Shown: positions 1 through 12,300 of the stretch, piece by piece
How positions within the stretch are numbered: position 1 is the first letter of the stretch
Layout: each line of letters begins with the position of its first letter
Assembly (NCBI GenBank): GCA_000934455.1
Contig: KN883698.1
Coordinates: 51,670 to 80,981, forward strand
Direction of reading: 5' to 3'
DNA: 29,312 nt
From: Apostichopus parvimensis
Lineage: Eukaryota; Echinodermata; Holothuroidea; Aspidochirotida; Stichopodidae
The notes under the pieces: generated by a model
Told to the model about the DNA's origin: nothing
The model's input: the letters and a program-made list of their open reading frames with translations, nothing else
Database searches by the model: none
Position numbers and translations under genes: made by a program

Positions 1-288
1 ACAAAACCGGCACTACGAACCTAAACGGACCCTCACTGCAAAAGAAACCCCAGCAACTCTCATAACTCCCACCTGCGCCCTTCAACTGACCAATCGTACA
101 AAACCACATAGCTCTTATCAAGGCTCTCGCTCTCAAACGCCATCGCCCGAGACAACAAGACTCGACATAAGGTAGAGATGATCCACTTCAATTTGAACTC
201 GTAAAAGTCGTTTTTTAGTTGGCATGTAAGACACTATAAGGCAAGGGAAGAACTGTATTGGTTTTTACAAGTTCAAAAATTCACTTAC

Positions 289-397
289 CCTGTCTACTTT
301 GCTAAACTGAATAACTGAAACAGAGAAAGCGATGGCGGGCTTTGTAGATGGCAGCAGACTGTATTTCACATCAACGTCATTGGGACCGCTTGCACAT
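289..397 (-). CDS. Exon 22: ZP domain, next part (ZP incomplete)
   Basis: This exon has 109 nt, phase 2 in (acceptor TTCTTTTCAG), phase 0 out (donor GTAAGT). It gives GCASGPNDVDVKYSLL, then AIAFSVSVIQFSKVDR, matching the ZP-C stretch after LI-x-x-GC with its alternating F-x-V/F strand. The following ZP-C cysteines (normally after V-Y-x-H-C) are not in this exon and lie beyond the window. Confidence 0.85.
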
Positions 398-3300
398 CTG
401 AAAAGAAAACGGTGTGGTAGACAAAATACAGTCGTCAGATATTGCTGAAAAGAAATAGCGTTGAAAACAAGAAATTTGCCTGATCTAAAGTTTTAAATTG
501 TCAAATACCACAGGGAATATCACAACTTTTATTTTAAATTTATAGTAAATCAACAACTTAAATTCTGGGTGCTTTCTGAATAAAGTACAAAGTTAGCCTA
601 AATGCTGAAACCTGTCGGAAATATGGTATATAACTGATCAAAAGTCGTGATTGAACGGTCTATCATATTAGAAAAAAAATATTAAAAAAAAAAATCTTGG
701 AGTGACTCGAACTCGGGACCTTATGATTGAAAGGCACCGGCGTTAACCACTGAGCTAACACTCCATTGTCACATTTCACATTACAACTTAGTCTAGGGGC
801 CATGAGGAGTCCTGTGGGGTCCTGGTTGGGGGGGGGGTGAATGAGGGGTCCTGAGGGTATCTAAGTTCAATTTCTGCGAGTCCAGAGAAATACATTGATT
901 AGAGCACAGAGTGAGCTAGAATGAAACTCTTACTAAACATACCTTGAGTATAATGTACAGGGTAGCAGGGTAGGCTGCTAAGTCCCTTAAGGGCTCTCAT
1001 AAACCGATAGGGCACTGGAATATTCCGCGCCACTTATTGAGAACCCCTTACCTAGTCTTTCCCATCATTATTACTGTACTTCCTCCATACTCACTTAACA
1101 TATTTATATAAGTTGTCATGCATTGATTACCAAAATTAAACTTCCAATACAAGTGCCCTTACATTTAGACTGGTCACGTGATCATGACGGTTTTAAGATC
1201 AGGCTAGGGTCAAGTTAGGTTAAGTATCACAAGTCCCTTGAAACTTTGGAATATTATAGACATGACTTGAACATCTGAAGAACCCACCCATCGACGATAA
1301 GATCTGTAAAGTTAGCGTCATTTACGTCCTCGGTGGGCGTGGCCCAGCAACGAGACCCTATGAGGGATAGACCAGTGACGTCAGTCTCGAGTTGAACCTT
1401 CAAGAATAAGTTGGTATCGGAATCAACGTACACTGGTGCATCTCTTATCTGTGAGAATGAATCGTCGGTATACATCAAAAAAGAGAAATTGTATCTGCCA
1501 GTTTCTGAGATTGACTGAGTAAGTTGATTCGCCAGTTTGTAATTTGTTGTGATTTGATTGTCCTGGTCAAAGACACATTCAGCTTCAATGTCAACGGGTG
1601 ATGATGGTGGTGGTGGTCGGGATCTAGCAGATAATTCATTGGTATTGGTCACCAAATTCCTGTAAATGACCTGTCCATTCTCCTCGTCTAACTGAACAAA
1701 GAATAAAACATAAATTACATTTAAAATGATATATACAATGAAATGCATAAAAAGGAATATAAAAAATATTTAATGTAATAAAAGAATTTTGAAAAAAAAA
1801 TGTATATAGGCTATAATTAACACATAACACATATTTTAGTATACATCCGGTAGGTGATATTAGGACCGATTACTTAAAAAAAACCCTGAAATCTTTGGAA
1901 TGGGGTATGAAGGGTTTCATTTAGTAATCAATAAAATGATTAACTGTTTTTACCTCCTGTGTGGTTCCACATTGGTCATAGTGACTTTCAATGATAAAGT
2001 GACCGTCCTCGTCAAAGCCACCGACACAACTCTCATCACGAAGATGTAGGCTCGATATGTCTTGATCAGTCAATAGATTGGCGGGGATATCAATCCGAAA
2101 TACATTCTCCTGACAGTGTAAAGAGACCTTCTCCTCGGAAGGCACTTCGATTTGAGAGGTGAAAAAAGGAAATGTCACATATTTAATTAGCAGTATCATC
2201 AAGGTTGGAAACAAAAATATCTATATATCTCCTCGGAGTGATATTCTGTTTGAAAAATGAGACAGATTAAACTGTCTCAGGCATAGAAAAGCAGTTAGTA
2301 TTATTTGTACTCGGTGACCACAACCAAAAAGACCTATTTAGTGATTGTATACTGCTTTTGCCCATGTACTTAAAGTTAGTCAGTATAGGCCCCAAATTAT
2401 AGCACGCTATAATTGCTAGAAGTTTACAAAAAGTACTTTCCTTGAGGTGTTTACTCTCCAAATTGTTCTCAGACAATTTTTAAGGAACGCACAAGATGAC
2501 TGAATGTCACAGTGAGGATAATTTCTTCCAAGGTTGTAATAAAAACAGTTTAAGAATTTTGACCAGAGGTGACCATTTTTGAATAATTAGCATAATTGAG
2601 GCCAATACAGCACATCTTTAAATCTGATAAAAACTTAGCGTAATTTTGTATGCAGGTTGAAATAGATTAATGCGTCGACTCGCGTACGCAGATGGACAAC
2701 CTCGTAATCAGCGGAGGAGGGGGGGGGGGGGGGGGGTGGAGAAGAGGAAGTAGGGGTACACTCCGGGCAAACCTCTAGATCCTTCTTTATCCTGGACTGA
2801 TGAAGTAAATATAGTATATGAGTTATTATTAGATCAACAGACACACTAATGTGGGTTAAACAACAAAACTTCCCACATTGCCCAATATCCTATAGTTAGG
2901 CCTGTTTCATGGAAACTGGGGTTACGTCATTGTTGACTGATATTCGCTCGTGTATGAAGGTGTAGATATTTCGGTATTCAATGTAAAGATAAAAGAAAGA
3001 AGTCATATTTAGTATTTAATACTAGCCCTATAATGTCTTGAATGACGTATAGAAACTACCAAGTTATTGACACAGAAGACTGTATTCAGTTGAGTACTTA
3101 AATAGGGTCAGGGTCAGGGTAAGGTATCGGTACTGTACGAATGGGACATGATACGGTAATGTAGGGGAGTGGCGGGGTGGAGAGGAGAGGACAAGAGAGG
3201 GGGCTCATGGGTGCTACATGTATAGGGCTATGTTGCATACAGTGGCGTCGTGCCCATTGGGGCCCGGGGGCACAGGCCCCTCCAAATTTTGTCAAAGGTG

Positions 3301-6300
3301 TCATAAAATTTTGTCATAATTAAAAAAAAAGTGTTTTCGAAATCGATCTTGATCTTTGATGGTCGTTGCGGATTTTCCAAACGTCGCTCGTGCCTACCAG
3401 CTAATTCTCGCCCTGCCAGTCACTTCCTGCTCATGCGAGCGCAGCTTTTCGGCGTTAAAGTTTGTGAAGAATTCGTTGCGGACGAGCATGTCCCAAGCAC
3501 GTCTGAGTGACCTGATGGTGCTGGCCACGCACCCCGACCGCGCGGAAGCGTGCAAGCAGACTGCCATTGACTTATTTCGGAACCTAACTCAGCGACGTTG
3601 AATGAGAACAGTGTCAGCAACTGAATTTCTTGTAGGGCCTACGAGAAATGGGGCTTCTGTTGACTGCTTGGTCAATGGTTGTTAATTGTTGATATTCAGT
3701 CAATCGAAACAGTTAAATAATTACCGGTTGATAACTAATGAACCAAATGTGCCATCAACTTTGCAATCGTTGAACAATATTATATATACGTAGTCCCAGA
3801 CTAAGTGCAACCCGTTACCTTTGCCAAAGTCAGTCAATTTTCCATGAAAAAATGGCAATTTTTTTAATCGTTTCTAAGCCTGTAACAAAGTTCGGAAAGT
3901 TAAGATAAATGTAGTGAACAGAGATTATGGGACTCCATGTGAACTTCTTCTTAAGTAATGCAATCAGTTCGCTAAAAGGTCCACCAGGATAAATTTTCCT
4001 CATGATCTGATAGGTAGTTTCGAAAAAATGAATAATAATAATCATTTCAAATACAGTCACAATTAACCTGGAAAATAATCACTTCGTTATCGCACGTTTT
4101 ACCTTAGGTTTCGCTACTTTCGCTTTTTCTGCCCATGTTTTCAAACGGCATAGCTTTTTCTTCACCCAGTCACCATTTCTCACGGGCATGGGGGGCGAGC
4201 ATGGATCAGCCAACACAAAAATGTTTCGATTTCTTAAATTGTGGGCGCTTCTGGGAGACGAGGAATTGGTAAACTGAGGAATAAATGGCGATCACTTCCT
4301 TCGAGAATATTTCCCAAAATAATTTTTTTTTTATCAATTTTAGGGGTGTTGCTTACTGCCATAAGGCACGGGAAGTGCCGTTTCCTGCAATCTGAGGGGT
4401 CTGCCAGACGAAAAATTTTCTTGTACGCTGCGCGCCAACCTGTGGTGGCGCTCCGCTTAGATAGTCATCACCTGCTCACGGGGCCCCCAAAAATTTATTT
4501 TCGCACGACGCCCCTGTGAGCCTATGCATACTGTAAGGCTGATGATTACCTGGTTCACATGTTGGGGAGCGGAATGGTACCCATCTTCCGTTGAAGCAGG
4601 TTGTTGTAGATGGTCCATTTAGTACATATCCCATGTCACATGAATATTCAGCAGTGCTTCCATGTCTGAAATTCATTGTCACTTGACCATTTATAGGAGG
4701 GATGAGCATCACGCAATTTACTGTAAAAAGAAGTGAAAGTAAGCATTTTCAGTAACAACTAATATTGTTTCATCAAAACGCGTTGATCTACAATTAAGCA
4801 CACAACCATCATATCAAGAAATAAATAACTAAATGAATGAGTAAATAAGCCCAAGCAGTGGTGCCATCATTTTCCAGTTATTACTGTGTGATTTGCTCAG
4901 TACTACAAAAAAGAAACAGAAGCAGAAAAGTAAACTTTGCTCCGTCGTTTACAATTATCATTATCCAGGTACCTTGGGCCCCCTCTGTAAACACTTGCAG
5001 GCAAGATATTTCAGGCAGGCATATGGTGTCTTAGGTGCCTTATAGTGCCATATGCTGCCAAATGAAACGTGAAAGTTTGATCTGTTGATTATAATACGAC
5101 GGTATAGGCTAACGCCAATGATTAGTTCCCACCTACTTGTCTGGATGGACGGATTGGTTTATGTGAAAGGGATAACTGTCGTGAACAACTTGTCCAAACA
5201 GCTAATAAAATAATATTCCATTTGGGAGATATCACAGATTTAACGCTTCTTCCACATAAGGCTGAAGACTTGATCAAGTCTAAATATGACATCATCGAGC
5301 CACATCTGCCTTCATTTTTTTTAAATTTGTTTATTACAATGTTCATTTCCAGAAATGGGACGGGTTTTGCAAATGCTGAATCTAAACTATTGATCCTCTT
5401 AACATGACCTTACGATAGCATTGATTTCGGTGTCAAGACATGTTAAATGTCTACCGTGAATAAGGGAAATGAACAACAAAAGAATCTTTATTGCATTATG
5501 ACGTAACATATTTAAGAATTGACACCTCACAGCCAAGGATGATGGTTGGGCTTTTGTCCTCTTTAAGTGGAAAACTGATAGCAATTTTGCTTCCTTAAAA
5601 AGTGCATGACCCCGGCTAACCATGAGCTGCCTTTGGTTATAACATGGTGGCTAAATTGATTTACTTACAGTAACACGCCTGAGGTACAACTGTGGTTGGA
5701 TCCACTTCGCCCTGATTACATGACACCAGAAAACTAGCCTGCCTGTTGTAGGAAAACCCCATATTACATTTAATAAGAACCACTTCACCATCTTCCAAGA
5801 CACCACCTCTAGCATAGTTAGAACGAGGAATAGCAGGTAACTCGCAAATAACTAAAAAAAGAAAGGGAAAACAAGATCTTGAAAAAAACAATAAAAAACG
5901 ATGCAATATGTCTTACATGAGCTTATTTTACATGCAGAACAAGGTCATCATATGGTTCTACTTTATGGACAAAATTCAGTCTAATATACTTCCCAGGTAT
6001 AAAAGGTCGATTCATTCTTTGACTAAATTTGACTAATGTTTTAGTCCACCCTTAAGGTATCATGTTATCATGGAAACAACTTTGTCTTAAAATACGTCTA
6101 AAGCAGCGAAAACAGACAGAGAAAAATAATCAACGGCGAGCGTTTCTTGTTTAACTGTAGGATCCTCTTTAAGTAGGAGAATGTTGGAAGAAGGAAGCCT
6201 ATAGGTACCATCTGGAGTACAAGTGGGTACTCGATTCCAGGTACCATTGCTGAGGCAAACAGATGGTGAAATGAACCCTTCTTCGAGAGAGTAACCATCA

Positions 6301-9300
6301 TTGCATGTAACGTGGAGTTCATCCCCCTCCATAAAAGTGGTATTGGTAGGTGTCACCTTCCCGTTATCAACCACCAGTGTTTGGCAGACCGCTGTAAGTA
6401 AAGGAAAGAAATGGAAAAAAGAACCGTAACATAAAATTGTTTCATCAAAATATAGAACATGGAAACGTGAGACTTCTGTTATTTCAAATGTCATTAGCAA
6501 TAAAAACAAGGGGACAACCCACGGAGTTGCACATCTCATCGTCAGCAAAACTGATTAAACATATACATTTGACCTTACATCACGTGAGATATGACCTCAG
6601 TTACCATGGCAACTATGGCAACTACACGTTTTTGATAGCACTTGACATTCTCATTGGTATCTGTGGAGGTTCCATGTCTATTCAAAGTTCTCGATTTTCA
6701 CTAAATTGGACCTCTGACATCTGACCTTTGGTTCCAGGTCTTTTTAGACACAATTTCTCACAAGTTCTCATCTTACCCAACGTTGAAGAAACTGGCTCAG
6801 CCGTCTAGGAAGAGTTTGAGTCAAAACTGCGCTAAATATATACATTTGACCTTTAACCACGTGACATTTGACCTCGGTTATCAAGAACATAGTTTGATAG
6901 TATTTGACCTTTTCATTACACCTGTGAAGGTTCCATGGCAAATCAATGTTTGCCCTTGGAGTAATAGCAAACAAGATAAATTTTTGACACAAAATTGGAC
7001 ACACACCCACACATAAACACACGGAAACGTTTTGACCCCTCTTTCAGACGTGGACTTCCGGTCACGTTGGGATACCCCACCTTGGGAGACCCCACCATGG
7101 GACACCCGCCGAGAGTAGCTACTCAGCTACCATGGCAAGTGTTGCTATGGAAACTGACATAACTGTATATGGCCCAACTGGTAAAGGAACTACAATATCT
7201 CATCCTCCATGAGGGAGCGTTGTGAAAAAGGAAAAAGAATGGAACATCAATGATTAGATATAGAATACCATCCATGTCTGTATATATGCGTAAGCCACTG
7301 TTACCTCTCAAATACCACTCACCAATGCATGCTGGGTAATGGTCCCACTGTCCATTTTCAAGACAAACCAATGCTGGAGATGACGCACCACCCAAAACAA
7401 AACCATCATTACACTTTAATAGGGCAACGTCACCCTCTGTAAAAGTGGAGTTAGTTGGCATCAATATACCGTTGGTAAAATTAGGAACTTCACAAGTAAC
7501 TGCCGAAAAACGAAATGAAGAATAATGCAGAAGAATGATCGAAGTATGACACGCATGCGCAGGACAGGATTTATAGTCTATTACAATGCGGTATCTCGAT
7601 TCCCGTCGAAAAAGGAATTCTACACATGATCTTAGCCAAGGGACCGAGAAGCGATAACAATAAATAAAAACTTGATAAACTAAATCATTCTAGAATTGAA
7701 AGTATATATAACCATTTATTGATGAAAACACGAAAAGTGACCCAAGCTACATTCATTTAAAATTAATGCATCTCACAACCCAAATTCCTCGTACATTTAG
7801 AGTGTAACCATGTCATCGTGGCGTTGTTAGTCAAAGAAAATAGGTTCCCTTCGAAACATAAAAACTCTTGGTGATGGGTTGATGAGCGGATCTACACTTT
7901 GTACTGTGTATCTGAAAAGAGCAGATACAATACAACCTTCTACACATTATGACAACGTATTTATCATTTTAAAGTTTCCCTGGATCATTGAAACTTTTCA
8001 GCTGGATGATGTTAGATCTAGGAAACACTTAAAGCCATACGTTCATACCTAAACAACGTGGTCGTTGAGATGGTACCCATCTACCATCTACGCATGTAGT
8101 TGTGGGCGGTCCTTCGAGAAGAAAACCAGTATAACATGAATATTGAAGAGTAACACCGTGGCGATTGCCGTCTGTAACGTCACCATTAGGGGGTCCAATC
8201 AAACGTAATGGGCAATCCTCTATATAAGACAAAAAGATGCAATCATGGTTTAGTCTTACACGGTTGCGAGGTTTCGTAAGTGCGCCACTGTCCCATATTG
8301 TACCAAGTAAAATTGTGGGACAGGTTTAGTCAACTGGTAATATAATACTAAGAACGTAAACGATATGGATCTTCTGTATAGTTCTGTCTTGACAGTTGAG
8401 ATAGGACATGCAATGTGCCTGGAAATTGCAATATCGTAACCAATGAAGTCACGTTAGTTCACTGTTTTTGAGGGAACTCTAACATTTAAGACTTTATGAT
8501 AAGGAGAAATGTTTGCTTACTGTGACAAGCATCAGGTAAGATAGGATCCTGGACCAGCCGCCCATCGATGCAGGTTGCAGCAAAGGTTACTGATTGGTTA
8601 TAAGAATATCCCTCATTACACACTAGAGTAAGGGTCTCCGTGTTGCTTAGATTAGCCCCGGTTGGATAATTGGAATTGCGAACAGGAGGAATGGAACAAA
8701 ATTCTTCAAAGAGAGAGAGAGAGAGAAGTGGGTGGAGATAGGTGGAGACAGAAACTTAATTTGTTTTATCATAATGAACGTCTCCTCTCTTTCCGGCTCA
8801 AAGAGATGATCATGTGACCTTAATTTTTATGCACTGGTTCTTTCATTGCAATTTCCTGGTTTGTACAAATGTTTTACTCCCAAGAGTTAAATAAGCACAT
8901 GGGTATAAAGTTGTGGATGTATGTTATGAGACATTGTCTTCGTTTTGTGATACGTAATGCTTGTTTTAATCTGGTGAACCTGAAATAACATTAATTTTAT
9001 ACATTTAGTAAAATTATTTGTTGTCGACTAAAATCTGTTTCACGCAATACCACCTAATGGTTCCTGCTATCATTATATTGAATTGTGTAACAGTCTTTTG
9101 GTCTTAAGTTCTTTCTTTGACATTTCTTGAAAAGAAACGGTATCTGTTAAACTTGAATTTCTTCAAAGTAGCTAAATTTGTCACTAATTACAAATTATGC
9201 AGGAACATTTATCTAGTACACATAAATGTTCGTTGTTCAAAGAGCAGTCCTATTGTCTCTGTGTTGTCATTTGTTTCTTTTACCTTTGCATGAAGGCGGT

Positions 9301-12300
9301 GGTCCTGGCCTCCAACGCCCATCATAACAGGTAGACGCAGACGGACCATCTAGAGCGTATCCAGGGTCACATGAATATGCAACGGTGTGACCATGAAGTG
9401 TGCCCGGTGTCACCTCGCCATTTGAAGGTGGTAATCTAGGCGGACAGTTCTCTGTTGTAGGAGATAATAAAAAATGATTGTATGTCCTTACTATATAGTT
9501 TTGTAACAGCAACCATCTCAGAACTTCTCTCTGCGGTATACCTGGGAGAGGTATGGGGCGAGAGGAGGGGGGGGGGGTCGAAGGGCGACGGGGAGTAGGA
9601 TATCAAGAGATACGGTGACTAGCACATCACAATGAGGAAATAAAACGTTTAATATATTAATACCAGTTGTAACCATCGTTTCCATATATGCTTTTTTTCT
9701 TTTCTCTCACCGTAAATGGAGTTTCTCAAAGTTAATATGCATTTCTGTACTACGGGGTATTTGTGGACTGACTTGTATTCTGACCGAGGTCGTGAACAGA
9801 GCACTCCCCAGTCCTATGACGTCATTTGGAAGGAATCACGACGTCCTTAGAAGAATTCCATTGTTAAGTTGTATAATTAAGGTTAGGGTACGTGGTTCTG
9901 AACAATGAATAAAAAGGATAAAAAAGGAGAGGGGTCCCTAAGTCTGAATGTAAACCACACCTCTGCGTGCGCGTGTGTGTGCGGGGAGGAGGGGGGGGGG
10001 GTCAGTGTGATAGACGTAATACACAATTTTACCATCGAATATTCCCCAGACCCTAGCATCACCATATTGCAAAGATCATTATGACCGAACCGTTACGTTG
10101 GTGTAACGTTCGCACCTTACCATAACATGCCTCAGGAACGCTGCCATCAGGATCTAGATCGCTGTGAAGACAAACAACAGTGAACGTGGTACGCTGATCG
10201 TACGAGTAGCCCTCGTTACAGTCGATGGTATAATTCTCCCCGTGGTTGATGGTAATTCCCGTCTCGACATTAGAGTTCTCGACTGGGGGAATCGTGCAAA
10301 TCTCTCCTGTGAAAAGCGAACACAAACTATAAACAATCGTACACAATAGTGGAAATCTTAAACCATATACTGCCTTTACTTTGAGAAATGTACCATACCA
10401 CCAAATTATCGTTAGCAACTTTTCAAGGGAGATTTATATATGTGTGTGTATGGCCAATATGTTTTCACGTAGATTATAGAATTAGCTGGCATTCACATTT
10501 AAGGTGGGATGGCGGCCCGGTTCCTTTTAAGGTGGGATGGCGGCCGGGGTGGGGGTAGGGGGCGCTTACGGACTTTATACTTAAAATACACATTAATTGC
10601 TTTTCTCAATATGTTATCCTACCACGACAGTTTGGAATCCTAGTCCAGGTGCCGTTCTTCTGACAGGTAATGGTGGGTGCCGAACCGTCTTCTATCGAAT
10701 ACCCTGGATCACATATGACCATAGCCTCGTCCCCGTCCGTGAAAGTGGCGTTAGGTGGAGACAAGTCTCCGTAGGTTATCTCTGGAGCTGAACAGATGGC
10801 TACAAAGAGAAAATGTTGTGGACCTTTACAAAGTACAGAATTCACGGAAAGCGAGAGAGAGTGGGAGAGACAGAGAGACCAGTGGGGCAGTCACGTGGGG
10901 TTGGGAGGAGGGCTGGCCTATCTTCAAATATTCTTCTGGCCCCCAAAATGGTAAGAATTTTTTTCTTTTTAGAAAATATGTTCTGCCTGCCCCCTGGAAA
11001 AGCTTTGGGCCCATAAAAAACTGAAGGAGACCAGGCGTTTATAATCATTATACATGTATAAAGGCTCTTTACTGTTCTGTTTCATTCGGTTTGGAGCCTC
11101 GAAAGGAATCTTACTTACACATCTTAGAATCTTTGTACAGGTACCATTACTCTGGCAGAAAATACCGCCTTATGGCCCCTGCTATCATAAAATTGAATTG
11201 TGTAAGGGTCTTTTGGTATTAAGTTCTTTCTTTTGACATTTCTTGAGGAGATATGGTATCTGTTAAAATTTAATTTCTGCAAGTTAGCAAAATCTGTCAC
11301 CAGTTCAAATTATGCAGGAACATTTATATAGAGTATACATTAATTTTCATTGTTCATAGTGCAGTCCTATTGTCTCTGTGTTGTAATTTGTTTCTTTTAC
11401 CTTTGCATGAAGGCGGTGGTCCTGGCCTCCAACGCCCATCATTACAGGTAGACGCAGACGGACCATCTAGAGCGTATCCAGGGTCACATGAATATTCAAC
11501 GGTTTGGCCATGAAGTGTGCCCGGTGTCACCTCGCCATTTGAAGGTGGTAATCTAGGCTGACAGTTCTCTGTTGTAGGAGATAATGCAAAATGATTGTTT
11601 GTCCTTACTATCTAGTATATTGTAACAGCAACAATCTCAGAACTTCTCTCTACGGTATATCTGGGAGAGGTATGGGGCGAGAGGAGGGGGGGGGGTCGAA
11701 GGGCGACGGGGAGTGGGATATCAAGAGATACGGTGACTAGCACATCACAATGGGGTAATAAAACGTTTAATATATTAATACCGGTTGTAACCATCGTTTC
11801 CATATATGCTTTTTTTCTTTTCTCTCACCGTATAGAGTTTCTCAAAGCTAATGTGCATTTCTGTACTACGGGGTATTTGTGGACTGAATTGTATTCTGAC
11901 CGAGGACGTGAACAAAACACTCTCCAGTCCTATGACGTCATTTGGAAGGAACCACGACGTCCTTAGAAGAATTCCATTGTTAAGGTGTATAATTAAGGTT
12001 AGGGTACGTGGATCTGAACAATGAATAAAAAGGATAAAAGAGGAGGGGGGTCCCTAAGTCTGAATGTAAACCACACCACTGCGTGCGCGTGTGTGTGCGG
12101 GGAGGAGGAGGGGGAGGGGAGGTCAGTGTGATAGATGTTATACATAATTTTACCATCGAATATTCCCCAAACCCTAGCATCACCATATAGCAAAGATCAT
12201 TATGACCGAACCGTTACGTTGGTGTAACGTTCGCACCTTACCATAACATGCCTCAGGAACGCTGCCAACAGGATCTAGATCGCTGTGAAGACAAACAACA

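Larger units (their letters stand above)
2145..4549. other. Intron between CCP18 and ZP, with Pro-coding low-complexity tract
   Basis: Besides the hAT element, this intron holds an 18-bp G run (2719-2736). On the minus strand that run lies in a short open frame reading VCPECTPTSSS, six to seven Pro, SSADYEV. It resembles the Pro/Ser linker in ZP exon 2 and could be a linker exon. However, the available acceptor (TCTAG) is weak and I see no donor giving the required phase, so I do not call it. A GGGTCA-like simple repeat lies at 3104-3120. Confidence 0.5.

Noticed and set aside
1-35. Next ZP exon starting after TTTCTTTTGCAG at 36
   Set aside because: Entered in the required phase 0 it begins with TGA, and the other frames show no ZP-C motif.
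2635-2844. Pro-rich frame between CCP18 and ZP as an extra linker exon
   Set aside because: The poly-Pro comes from an 18-bp G run. The acceptor is weak and no donor gives the phase required by the ZP exon.
10842-11048. Overlapping short frames on both strands in the intron between CCP9 and CCP10
   Set aside because: They lie in GA-rich intron sequence, are not conserved in frame in copy B, and have no cysteine pattern.
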